The translations under genes were made by a program, and so were the position numbers. A stretch of DNA of 10,734 bases, taken from NCBI RefSeq assembly GCF_910578695.1, contig NZ_CAJTQJ010000059.1, forward strand, positions 1 to 10,734, read 5' to 3'. Below, piece by piece: positions 1 through 7,042 of the stretch. Within the stretch, counting starts at the first letter, position 1. Every line of letters starts with the position of its first letter. The stretch is from an uncultured Brachyspira sp. (lineage in GTDB: Bacteria; Spirochaetota; Brachyspiria; Brachyspirales; Brachyspiraceae). The notes beneath the pieces were generated by a model. It had not been told where the DNA came from and did no database searches. It was given only the letters and a program-made list of their open reading frames with translations.

Positions 1-245
1 TATGAGCTTTGATACTCTGCCATTCTACGAATGTCAGACGCTCATAATTTTTATAATTTAAGTTATAAACTGCTCGTTTATCTTTATTGTTGCTAGCGAT
101 AAATTTACTTTAAATTAACTTATAACTGATATTATAAAAATTGTGAGCGTATAGCAAATTCGCCGAAGGCATACAGAGTGATTTACTTTACTTTTTGCCG
201 CAGGCACGCACCGAATGGTGGCGGCGAACAATTTTTATCAGCAAT
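1..245. repeat. Palindromic, relatively G+C-rich intergenic block
   Basis: No convincing complete gene is seen here. The block is built of inverted repeats. An arm at 39-68 matches the reverse complement of 120-149 at 27 of 30 positions, leaving a 51-nt loop. TATGAGC (1-7) pairs with GCTCATA (40-46). TTCGCCG (159-165) pairs with CGGCGAA (222-228), and ATAAAAATTGT (134-144) is the exact complement of 228-238. Because 134-144 lies inside the first arm, the two large folds are mutually exclusive. Base composition differs from the A+T-rich neighbours. It could be a multi-copy intergenic repeat (MITE- or REP-like), a structured RNA, or a terminator for the gene ending at 261. Only the structure is seen; the role is inferred. 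Confidence 0.6.
159..228. other. Cluster of small hairpins enclosed by a 7-bp stem
   Basis: Inside the closing stem TTCGCCG/CGGCGAA lie two compact hairpins: TGCC-GCA-GGCA at 196-206 and CACC-GAAT-GGTG at 209-220. A third, GCC-GAA-GGC at 162-170, competes with the closing stem. The arrangement resembles a multi-branched RNA fold or a nested palindrome of a small mobile repeat. It does not have tRNA dimensions and I do not recognise an RNA family. The strand is undetermined because the palindromes fold on either one. Confidence 0.45.
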
Positions 246-260
246 AATAAAAAATAATAA

Positions 261-566
261 TTACTGCATATCAGCTTTTAATATAGCAGAAATATGATAT
301 ATAATAGCATCTCCTTCTTTACTATTAGAGCTGAATGTTAAGCTTGATAATTCTTCATAAATAGTAAAATCTATATTATTTATAATTAAATTTCTAGTGT
401 ATATGCCATTCATAATATCAGATTCTTCATTTTGTATAATAATATTATCGTATTCATTTTCTAAAATATTCATCAATAATAAAATAGGAATTTCATCATC
501 AAAATCATCATAAATACAGTAAAGCTCATATTTATTTTTAGCCTTTCTTAAATACCATTTATTCAT
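261..566 (-). CDS. Hypothetical protein, 101 aa
   Basis: A small acidic protein that I do not recognise. It starts MNKWYLRKAKNKYELYCIYD and continues through an acidic stretch (DDFDDE) into a hydrophobic patch (IPILLLMNILE, about residues 27-37), then mixed strand-like segments. There is no signal peptide and no clear transmembrane helix. The start is supported by a good Shine-Dalgarno AGGAGA (complement of 573-578), 6-7 nt before the ATG. The gene diverges from gdhA, and the 234-bp gap between them holds the gdhA promoter; I could not pick out a convincing promoter for this gene. Its stop lies about 16 bp from the palindromic block on the left, which might serve as its terminator. The good ribosome site and an uninterrupted frame in very A+T-rich DNA argue that it is real. 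Confidence 0.7.
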   Translation of the reverse strand: MNKWYLRKAKNKYELYCIYDDFDDEIPILLLMNILENEYDNIIIQNEESDIMNGIYTRNLIINNIDFTIYEELSSLTFSSNSKEGDAIIYHISAILKADMQ

Positions 567-736
567 AGCATCTCTCCTATTAAAGATAAAATAATATTAC
601 AAAAAACAGCATCAAATTTAATTGTATAATTACACTTTATATATTATATAAATATTTTTTATTAATTTTTAGAATATATTATTTTAAATAATATTTCAAT
701 TTATTAAAAAAAGTAAAATATCTAAAAACATTACTA

Positions 737-764
737 TTGACAATAATACTATTTAGTGTATAAT
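737..764 (+). promoter_or_regulatory. Sigma70-type promoter of gdhA
   Basis: Consensus TTGACA (737-742), a 16-bp spacer and consensus TATAAT (759-764). Transcription would start near 771, leaving a leader of about 30 nt. The ribosome site AAGGAGA (787-793) lies 7 nt before the ATG at 801. No operator-like palindrome is evident, which suggests strong constitutive expression. Confidence 0.8.
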
Positions 765-800
765 ATTTTCAACAAATAAAAATAAAAAGGAGATTAATTT

Positions 801-2150
801 ATGTCTTCTCAAATGAACGAACAGCTAGAAGCCATTTATAACAAAGTAGTAAAAAGAAATCCCGGTGAAAATGAATTTCATCAGGCAGTAAAAGAAGTAT
901 TAAGTACTTTAGAAGTTGTATTGAAGAAAAAGCCTCATTATATTGAACAAAAGATAATAGAAAGAATATGCGAACCTGAAAGACAAATTATGTTCAGAGT
1001 TCCTTGGATGGACGATAAAGGAGAAATACATATAAACAGAGGTTTCCGTGTACAATTCTCAAGCGTTATAGGACCGTATAAAGGAGGACTTCGCTTTCAC
1101 CCATCTGTTTATTTAGGCATAATTAAATTTTTAAGTTTTGAACAAATATTTAAAAATGCCCTTACAGGTCTGCCTATAGGCGGAGGCAAAGGAGGTTCTG
1201 ATTTTGACCCTAAAGGAAAAAGCGATAATGAAGTTATGCGTTTTTGCCAAAGCTTTATGACAGAACTTCAAAGACATATAGGATATGATATAGATGTTCC
1301 TGCAGGAGATATAGGGGTTGGAGCCAGAGAGATAGGATATTTATTCGGGCAATACAAAAGACTTAAAAACAGATTTGAGCCCGGCGTATTAACAGGAAAA
1401 GGCTTATCTTATGGAGGTTCTCTTGCAAGAAAAGAGGCTACAGGATACGGACTTGTATATTTTACAGAACTTATGCTTAAAACTAAAAATGAATCATTTG
1501 AAGGCAAAAAAGTAATTGTTTCAGGTTCAGGCAATGTTGCTATTTATGCTATGGAGAAAGCTTCCCAATTAGGTGCTAAAGTAATTGCCTGTTCTGACTC
1601 TAACGGAGTGATATTAGATGAAAACGGCATAAACTTAGATACTGTTAAAAGATTAAAAGAAGTAGAGAGAAAAAGATTAAAAGAATATACTAATTCACAT
1701 TCTAATGCCAAATACTTAGAAAACGGATGTATATGGGATATAGAATGCGATGTTGCCTTGCCTTGTGCTACTCAGAATGAACTTAATGCTGACAATGCTA
1801 AAACACTTCTTAAAAATGGCTGTAAATGTGTTGCTGAGGGCGCTAATATGCCTGCTACTCCTCAAGCTATTGAAGAGTTCCAAAAAGCAGGTATATTATT
1901 CGCACCGGGAAAAGCTACAAATGCAGGAGGAGTTGCTACTTCAGCTTTAGAGATGCAGCAAAATGCTTCTATGGATAAATGGGAGTTTGAATATACTGAT
2001 AATAAACTTAAAAACATTATGGCTAATATTCATAATACTTGTTATCAAACTGCTGAAGAGTACGGATTTAAAGGCGATTATTTGAAAGGTGCTAATATAG
2101 CAGGATTTGTTAAAGTAGCTGATATAATGATACCTTATGGTTTAGTTTAA
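801..2150 (+). CDS. gdhA: NADP-specific glutamate dehydrogenase
   Basis: Cytoplasmic hexameric enzyme that interconverts 2-oxoglutarate plus ammonium and L-glutamate, the main ammonium entry route in many anaerobes. At 449 aa it has the usual length of the small bacterial form. The N-terminal dimerisation/substrate domain carries GPYKGGLRFHP (residues 91-101, substrate-binding Lys94), LPIGGGKGGSDFDP (124-137, catalytic Lys130) and PAGDIGVG (167-174, catalytic Asp170). The nucleotide domain has the Rossmann turn GSGNVA (242-247). The second strand ends CSDSNG (264-269), the neutral Ser-rich pattern expected of NADP(H)-preferring enzymes. AEGANMP and PGKATNAGGV follow in the C-terminal half, as in the family. 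It is monocistronic: its own consensus promoter, an AAGGAGA ribosome site, and a hairpin 25 bp after the stop. A gdh locus is used in strain typing of Brachyspira, which agrees with the suspected host. Confidence 0.97.
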   Translation: MSSQMNEQLEAIYNKVVKRNPGENEFHQAVKEVLSTLEVVLKKKPHYIEQKIIERICEPERQIMFRVPWMDDKGEIHINRGFRVQFSSVIGPYKGGLRFHPSVYLGIIKFLSFEQIFKNALTGLPIGGGKGGSDFDPKGKSDNEVMRFCQSFMTELQRHIGYDIDVPAGDIGVGAREIGYLFGQYKRLKNRFEPGVLTGKGLSYGGSLARKEATGYGLVYFTELMLKTKNESFEGKKVIVSGSGNVAIYAMEKASQLGAKVIACSDSNGVILDENGINLDTVKRLKEVERKRLKEYTNSHSNAKYLENGCIWDIECDVALPCATQNELNADNAKTLLKNGCKCVAEGANMPATPQAIEEFQKAGILFAPGKATNAGGVATSALEMQQNASMDKWEFEYTDNKLKNIMANIHNTCYQTAEEYGFKGDYLKGANIAGFVKVADIMIPYGLV

Positions 2151-2174
2151 TTTTATTTAATAAAATAATTAATG

Positions 2175-2202
2175 CCGTTAGCATATTTATATATGTTAAC
2201 GG
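2175..2202 (+). terminator. Hairpin terminator between convergent genes
   Basis: CCGTTAGCATAT (2175-2186), the loop TTAT, then ATATGTTAACGG (2191-2202). This makes a 12-bp stem with a single G-U wobble, followed by TTTATTATT. It lies 25 bp after gdhA and 26 bp from the stop of the opposing TPR gene. On the other strand the stem is followed by CATTAATTATTTTATT, so it may work in both directions. The T tract is interrupted, so strength is uncertain. Confidence 0.7.
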
Positions 2203-2228
2203 TTTATTATTAAGAACAAACTATTTCA

Positions 2229-3674
2229 TTAATCGTTAAATTCTTTTATAATTTCAGAATACTGTCTAAATCTTAATAAACTAAATTTATAATTATAATT
2301 TTTAAGTACCTCTTCGGCTCTTTTTATGAACTCATCTTGATTATATAAAAGCAAATCTATATATCCGCCTAATGTACCGAAAGCACTTCCTAATATTATA
2401 CCTATTTCTTTACCGCTTCCTTTTTCTCCCATAATATTTTCAATATCATCTGTAATATTATCTCTTTCATTAAGAAGTATTTTATTTATATTTTCATCAT
2501 CGAAATCATTATCTTTATTCTCATAAAAATGATAATGTAAATACACTGCCCTAGCACCCATTTTAGAAATCTTTACTAAAGCATCATAATTATAATTATA
2601 GAAATCGTATACAAGTCCCATATAACAGCTGTTTCCCATAAATATATCATCTCTTAAATAATTATCATAAGGTTTTCTTTCATAAAATGAATATCTTTCT
2701 GTAGGCTCTTCAATTATTTTTTTATCTCTGTTTTTTAGAATATCAATTATAAAGTCATAAAGTTTTGTAAGCTCTATCATACCATCAAGTTTTTCATAAC
2801 TTTTCAAAGCTTCTCCCAAATAGAATTTTGCTATATTCTCACCTATTGCATGTTCAAGCATTATATAAAAAGTATTGTATGCATAATCTTCTTCCAATTC
2901 ATTCAATTTTTCATTATAAAATTTCAAATTAAATGAATCTGCATCCTTATTAAACTCAGCATATACTAAAATTTCTTCAAAACTGAAATCCTTATCATAT
3001 ATTTTAAAATTAAAATTTTCCACATTCTGTTTCGGCATATAAGGAAAAAATTTCCATTTACTTTTTAGCTTATCAGGCATAGCAGATACTATTCTAGGAG
3101 TAAGATAAAATAAATATTCCTTACCCTCTATAGTAAATATAAACTCATAATTACCGCCGAAATTAAACTGCAAATCATTCGATATTAAAAGAGTTCCTTC
3201 AGATACAAACTCTGCTATTTCATCTGATGACATACTAGATTTCTTTTCTATAAAATCAGATATAATTTTTTCATTTTCTTCAAACCATTTCCAAAATATA
3301 TTAACTCTTTTTTCAAAATTAATTCCTTCATCTCTGTCTTCAGAACATAATATATAAAAATTATAAGCATCAGAATCTTCATTATCCAAATCATAAGCCT
3401 TTTTAAAATATATTTCTGCATTTTCTTTATTGCCATTATAATAATAAGCATATCCTACTCTATAGTTCCATAAATTGTCATCAATACATTCCTCTCTAAT
3501 ATACATTAAATTATCTAAAGCCTTATCATATTCTTCAGTATTATTATAGGCTCTGGCAAGCAAACTAAAAAGTTCTGTATTCATTTCTTCATTTGGGATT
3601 GAAGTTATAATTTCAATAATTTTTTCATGCTCATCTTCTTCATGCAATTGATTAATTTTTTTAATGATATTCAT
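2229..3674 (-). CDS. TPR protein with unrecognised C-terminal domain
   Basis: A predicted cytoplasmic protein of 481 aa without signal peptide. The N-terminal third is helical and contains two clear TPR units, NTELFSLLARAYNNTEEYDKA and WNYRVGYAYYYNGNKENAEI, each ending in the usual A/Y-rich helix, about residues 31-100. The remaining 350 residues are acidic and aromatic, with strand-like segments (EYLFYLTPRIV, FSFEEILVYAEF). They also hold an LEHAIGENIAKFYLGEAL helix and a glycine-rich GSAFGTLGGYIDLLLYN near the end. I do not recognise this part. I chose Met at 3674 rather than the in-frame ATG at 3701, because AAGGAT (complement of 3681-3686) stands 6-7 nt before it while the upstream ATG has no ribosome site. 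It has its own promoter (3742-3770), so it need not be co-transcribed with the ATPase/TOPRIM pair upstream. TPR proteins act as protein-binding scaffolds; no specific job can be assigned. Confidence 0.85.
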   Translation of the reverse strand: MNIIKKINQLHEEDEHEKIIEIITSIPNEEMNTELFSLLARAYNNTEEYDKALDNLMYIREECIDDNLWNYRVGYAYYYNGNKENAEIYFKKAYDLDNEDSDAYNFYILCSEDRDEGINFEKRVNIFWKWFEENEKIISDFIEKKSSMSSDEIAEFVSEGTLLISNDLQFNFGGNYEFIFTIEGKEYLFYLTPRIVSAMPDKLKSKWKFFPYMPKQNVENFNFKIYDKDFSFEEILVYAEFNKDADSFNLKFYNEKLNELEEDYAYNTFYIMLEHAIGENIAKFYLGEALKSYEKLDGMIELTKLYDFIIDILKNRDKKIIEEPTERYSFYERKPYDNYLRDDIFMGNSCYMGLVYDFYNYNYDALVKISKMGARAVYLHYHFYENKDNDFDDENINKILLNERDNITDDIENIMGEKGSGKEIGIILGSAFGTLGGYIDLLLYNQDEFIKRAEEVLKNYNYKFSLLRFRQYSEIIKEFND

Positions 3675-3684
3675 CAAGTTATCC

Positions 3685-3911
3685 TTATAATTTAAGTTCA
3701 TAAAAATATTTTTTTGTATTTAAGTCTTTTTTCATATATATATTATAATGAAAATTATTAAGTTTGTAAAGATAAAGTTGTATATTAGTTCTTGAAAATA
3801 AACCTATTATTAACTCATCATTTTTGCATGCATCTTTAAATGATAAAGTAAATTCCTTTAATACTTTAGTGTTTTTGTTTATGATGCCAATAATTTTAAA
3901 AATTCTTTCAA
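3685..3911 (-). other. Stop-free frame between TOPRIM and TPR genes
   Basis: On the minus strand a frame stays open from just after a TGA near 3913 to a TAA at 3685-3687, about 75 codons. It has no ATG, GTG or TTG near its beginning; the only in-frame ATG is late and would give 16 residues. The first 11 codons overlap the end of the TOPRIM gene, and the stop touches the ribosome site of the TPR gene. Its translation looks protein-like, for example TLSFKDACKNDELIIGLFSR. It could be a gene remnant, an extension of the TOPRIM protein reached by a -1 slip at TTTAAAA (complement of 3894-3900), or chance. A good promoter for the TPR gene lies inside it. Confidence 0.35.
3742..3770 (-). promoter_or_regulatory. 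Predicted promoter of the TPR gene
   Basis: Read on the minus strand: TTTACA (complement of 3765-3770), a 17-bp spacer and consensus TATAAT (complement of 3742-3747). Transcription would start near 3735, about 60 nt before the ATG at 3674. In DNA this A+T-rich the -10 box alone means little; the matching -35 box at ideal spacing makes the call. Confidence 0.6.
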
Positions 3912-4520
3912 GTCATATAAAATACTACTATCTAAATCCCATATATCTTTTTTCATAGCATATTTTAAACCGCAATATTTACTTGCATGTTTCTGTTCTA
4001 ATTTACTGCATGTATCAAATCTAATATAATTATTTATATATAACTTATCAAACTCTTTATCGCTTATATCCTTACCATTATTTTTTAAGCATTCTCTCCA
4101 ACTCTCTAAACAGTCAGCAAAAAAGGAATCAGACTTTTTTATTGATTTTAATACAGTTTCTAATTCTCCGTATCCATTTACATGCATAATATAGCATACA
4201 AAATCAACATCAAGTTTAGAAGATTTTTCTAATTTATTTATTTCAGTGATATTTACATCATCACATACATTTTTCAAAGTATTATTTATAAAATTAATTC
4301 TTTTATCTATACCTTCTTTATCAGCATCTAAAATAATGCCCACTTTATTATATTTATCAAATTTTATTTCTTCTAGTTTTTTATTAAGGTTGTTCATACC
4401 TTCTAAACATTCAAATTCGCAAATACATTGAACATTTATACTGCCGACATTAGAACATTCTATCAGTCTTTCTATAAAAAATTTATCATTTTCACTTTCA
4501 ACTATTATTAAATTATTCAC
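3879..4520 (-). CDS. TOPRIM-fold (DUF3226-like) protein, partner of the ATPase
   Basis: A 213-aa protein with a TOPRIM-like core. The first strand and acidic residue are NNLIIVESENDKFFIERL (Glu8). The DxD motif is VGIILDADKEG (Asp65, Asp67). A later acidic motif GYGELETVL (117-125) follows, as in OLD-type TOPRIM nucleases. The C-terminal pattern KHASKYCGLKYAM then WDLD then LKEFLKLL matches my memory of the DUF3226 family. These residues normally bind divalent metal and could support DNA or RNA cleavage; activity here is inferred. I chose GTG at 4520. Its ribosome site GGGGAG sits 7 nt upstream, and the GTGAATAA overlap with the ATPase stop is a classic translational-coupling junction. ATGs at 4565 and 4532 are in frame but would enlarge the overlap and leave the family's N-terminal strand away from the start. 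Known two-gene relatives pair such a protein with an AAA15 ATPase (PARIS AriA/AriB, where AriB is DUF4435). Confidence 0.85.
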   Translation of the reverse strand: MNNLIIVESENDKFFIERLIECSNVGSINVQCICEFECLEGMNNLNKKLEEIKFDKYNKVGIILDADKEGIDKRINFINNTLKNVCDDVNITEINKLEKSSKLDVDFVCYIMHVNGYGELETVLKSIKKSDSFFADCLESWRECLKNNGKDISDKEFDKLYINNYIRFDTCSKLEQKHASKYCGLKYAMKKDIWDLDSSILYDLKEFLKLLAS

Positions 4521-5556
4521 CTCTAAACTCCCCATTATTAAGAAGTGCATATTCCAGCTGTTCATTATCTCTGTCTTTTATATTAATAAGCCCTGTTTTT
4601 TGATTTCTATAAAACTCTAAATATAATCCTTCATTATTTTTATTTTCATTATTAAAAGCTTCTATACATTCCTTTGAATGAGTAGCTGCAAATATCTGAC
4701 AATTAGCCTCTTTAGAAATATCAAAAATTAATTTCCATAGCTTAGGATAATTTGTATAATGTATGCCGTTTTCTATTTCATCAATAAATAAATATCCGTC
4801 CTTACTAGCCCATATAGCACAGATTATAGCAATATATCTGTTTATGCCCTCACCGAATGAAGATAATAAAATAGGTTTTTCTATGTCTTTTAATTTTAAT
4901 TTCAATACTATTTCATTTCTATTTTTAAGTATTTGTCTAAATCCCACAATATTATTATCAAATATTTGCAAAGATTTATCGAGATAATCTTCTTTGGATA
5001 AATTAATAAGATTGCCATACAAAACAGCTATATCTCTTTCACCCATTTTTGATGTATGTACAAAATTTGAAATATATTTTAAATCTTCTTTTATTATTCT
5101 AAAGCTTCTTATAAAATAATTTAAATATATTTTTTCATTTTTTTCATTTACAGATAATAAAAAATATGAACTATACTTTTTACTATCTTTCAATTCATCA
5201 TCAAATTCTTCTAAAAAAGATTCTTCTATAATATAATTATTATTATTTACATGTTTAACTTTTATATTATTGATATTTGATATAATATTAAAATATATAA
5301 AATCATTATAAAAAAAATCTATTTCAAAATCATCGTTTAATGAATTTTGCCTATTTCTAATCATTTCTTTTAATTTATAGGTAAGAGAAATAATAGTATC
5401 AGAACAAACCGCAATATCAACACCTTCCATGAAAGATGTTTTTCCTACATTATTGTGACCGCCTATTAAATTTACTCTTTTAAAACCATCAAATTCTAAT
5501 TTTTTAAAGCATTTGAAATTTTCAAAAGATATATTTTTAATAAAATGATTTTCCAT
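4513..5556 (-). CDS. OLD/AAA15-type ABC ATPase
   Basis: A 347-aa SMC/ABC-like ATPase of the AAA15/AAA21 group. It begins with the characteristic FENFKCFKKLEFDGFKRVNL strand-turn-strand. Walker A is GGHNNVGKTS (residues 32-41). A long asparagine-, lysine- and acid-rich middle region (about 55-225) follows, where relatives carry the insertion arm. Then come the signature SSFGEGINR (232-240), Walker B YLFIDEIENG (255-264, Asp259 and Glu260) and the switch ATHS (291-294). All catalytic motifs are intact. It has no TOPRIM domain of its own, unlike single-chain OLD nucleases; the next gene supplies one. The start ATG follows AGAGGAA at close spacing, and a promoter with consensus TTGACA precedes it, so ATPase and TOPRIM form an operon. 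Family knowledge: such ATPases act as sensors or scaffolds in OLD, Gabija and PARIS immunity. Which trigger it would sense cannot be read from the sequence. Confidence 0.92.
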   Translation of the reverse strand: MENHFIKNISFENFKCFKKLEFDGFKRVNLIGGHNNVGKTSFMEGVDIAVCSDTIISLTYKLKEMIRNRQNSLNDDFEIDFFYNDFIYFNIISNINNIKVKHVNNNNYIIEESFLEEFDDELKDSKKYSSYFLLSVNEKNEKIYLNYFIRSFRIIKEDLKYISNFVHTSKMGERDIAVLYGNLINLSKEDYLDKSLQIFDNNIVGFRQILKNRNEIVLKLKLKDIEKPILLSSFGEGINRYIAIICAIWASKDGYLFIDEIENGIHYTNYPKLWKLIFDISKEANCQIFAATHSKECIEAFNNENKNNEGLYLEFYRNQKTGLINIKDRDNEQLEYALLNNGEFRGE

Positions 5557-5587
5557 TGTTTCCTCTTTATATTATACAATTGTATGT

Positions 5588-5616
5588 ATTTTATAATTTA
5601 TAAATATTATTGTCAA
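5588..5616 (-). promoter_or_regulatory. Promoter of the ATPase-TOPRIM operon
   Basis: TTGACA (complement of 5611-5616), a 17-bp spacer and TAAAAT (complement of 5588-5593), giving a start near 5581 and a leader of about 25 nt. The 249-bp gap 5557-5805 behind the methyltransferase holds this promoter and otherwise only stop-riddled A+T-rich DNA on both strands. Confidence 0.65.
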
Positions 5617-5805
5617 GAATATCAGATTATGACAAAATCAAATCTTTAATATAATCATAATAAATATTTTATATCTTTATTTATGAAATCTTTATTTTTT
5701 CTTATAATGAACTTTATCATTTTTCAATTCTATGCAAAACTATTTTATATCAATAGTTTACAGTATTAACTGAAGTATCTTAATTATATCAGCAGAAATA
5801 ATATT

Positions 5806-7026
5806 TTAATTTTCAATAATCTTTATAGGAAGAAGTCTTTCAAGTTCTGTCTTTGATATCTGAGTATTTCCTGTTATAAGGCTTAATACTTTTATATTTT
5901 TTTTATCATTTAAAGCATTATAAATATATTCTAAACTATAATCTTTATTATAATTTTGTAAAGGATATATAATATTAACATGATTCTCGCATACAAACTC
6001 TTTCTCTTTTACTATTGCTGATTTTATATTTATATTTTTATGAGAGCCTGTTATTCTGTTAACAGCTATAACATTATTTTTTAATATTAAATCTTTAGAT
6101 ATATTTCTTATATACTGAAGCTTTCTTTTATTAGGTATTAGTATTTTTCCGTCAGCTATATTAGATGAATATATTAAAGGTATAGAATTATTTTTATCAT
6201 CAGTAAGATTTTCCTTATATTTATTCCAAGCAATGCTTCCTGTTTTTACCTCATAACCTATCTCTTTTAAACTTACAGTATCTTTATATGCTTTATTTAA
6301 AAATGCTTTATCTTCTGTAAATATTGTAATGCCATTTTTTGAGAATATATATTTTTTATTTTTATGATTATTAGTTTTTTTAAGTATTAAAAGCATAACT
6401 TTTTGATTAGCCATATAAAAATTGTCAGAGCCATCTACAATATGCATATATTCAATACTGCTTCTATTTATTATATATTCTCTTAATTTTCTGAAAAAAG
6501 CCCCGTTATTCATAGAAGGAGGAACTACATAAGCTAAATATCCGCCGTCTTCTAAAAGCTCTAAACCCAATTTTATAAATATAGAAAATATGTTAACTCT
6601 TCCGCTTATTATATCATTATGCTTTTTCTTTAATTTCTTATCAGGCTTAAACTCAAAATAAGGAGGGTTTCCTATAACATAATCATATTTAATAGATTTT
6701 TCACTGTCAAGCTTCAAAGTATCCAAACATCTTATATCAGCATTCTTTATTAACTTCTTTGATATAGCAGCTAAACTCTCATCAATATCAAAACCGTGTA
6801 ATTTAGGACTTTCAAAATATTCATTGCATGATAAAAGAAACTCTCCGCTTCCTGATGCAGGATCAAGTATTTTAACATTATCTTTTTTTTTAGAAATGGA
6901 TAATAATTTTGATAAAAGCAAATCTCTTATACTTTTAGGAGTGAAGTACTGACCTAATTTTTTTCTTTTTTCTATATCAGTATTTTTAAGATAATCAAAA
7001 CTTTCTTTAGTATATTGCTGATGCAT
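5806..7026 (-). CDS. N6-adenine DNA methyltransferase, probably orphaned
   Basis: A 406-aa gamma-class DNA adenine methyltransferase that transfers a methyl group from S-adenosylmethionine to adenine in a target site. Motif X is LGQYFTP (residues 24-30). Motif I is ILDPASGSGEF (53-63), motif II is GFDID (78-82), and the catalytic motif IV is NPPY (120-123) after YDYVIG. The core continues through GGYLAYVVPPS (161-171). The C-terminal half (about 245-406) looks like a target-recognition domain with IAVNRITGSHKN, FVCENHVNIIYPL and ISKTELERLLPI, as in TaqI/Eco57I-like enzymes. All key residues are present, so it should be active; its recognition sequence cannot be read off. The ATG at 7026 follows a weak AGAGAG and lies 16 bp after the stop of the broken upstream gene. 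That is the layout of a restriction-modification operon whose nuclease has been lost. Confidence 0.93.
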   Translation of the reverse strand: MHQQYTKESFDYLKNTDIEKRKKLGQYFTPKSIRDLLLSKLLSISKKKDNVKILDPASGSGEFLLSCNEYFESPKLHGFDIDESLAAISKKLIKNADIRCLDTLKLDSEKSIKYDYVIGNPPYFEFKPDKKLKKKHNDIISGRVNIFSIFIKLGLELLEDGGYLAYVVPPSMNNGAFFRKLREYIINRSSIEYMHIVDGSDNFYMANQKVMLLILKKTNNHKNKKYIFSKNGITIFTEDKAFLNKAYKDTVSLKEIGYEVKTGSIAWNKYKENLTDDKNNSIPLIYSSNIADGKILIPNKRKLQYIRNISKDLILKNNVIAVNRITGSHKNINIKSAIVKEKEFVCENHVNIIYPLQNYNKDYSLEYIYNALNDKKNIKVLSLITGNTQISKTELERLLPIKIIEN

Positions 7027-7042
7027 ATATCTCTCTTACTCT

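Noticed and set aside
2..61. Twenty-codon plus-strand frame starting at ATG 2
   Set aside because: It lies inside the palindromic arms, its upstream region is not visible, and nothing supports translation.
1750..1950. Open plus-strand frame within gdhA, 66 codons
   Set aside because: It lies wholly inside the strongly supported gdhA frame, is leucine-rich in the way of an out-of-frame shadow, and has no ribosome site.
3248..3451. Open minus-strand frame within the TPR gene, 67 codons
   Set aside because: Shadow of the TPR frame, composed almost only of Ile, Met, Lys and Leu.
3879..4565. Longer TOPRIM product from ATG 4565 (228 aa)
   Set aside because: The GTG at 4520 has a well-placed GGGGAG and a coupling overlap with the ATPase stop, and it puts the first TOPRIM strand at the N-terminus.
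4246..4987. Two plus-strand frames (4246-4431 and 4763-4987) opposite the TOPRIM and ATPase genes
   Set aside because: Both are antisense to genes with intact catalytic motifs, and their Ser/Phe/Leu/Ile-rich translations are typical of reverse-strand shadows.
3879..5556. Calling the pair PARIS (AriA/AriB) outright
   Set aside because: The TOPRIM protein looks like DUF3226 rather than DUF4435, and no sequence comparison could be run, so only PARIS-like or split-OLD is claimed.
5557..5805. Possible small gene or remnant between methyltransferase and ATPase
   Set aside because: All frames on both strands are broken within about 20 codons and none has a ribosome site; only the promoter is supported.
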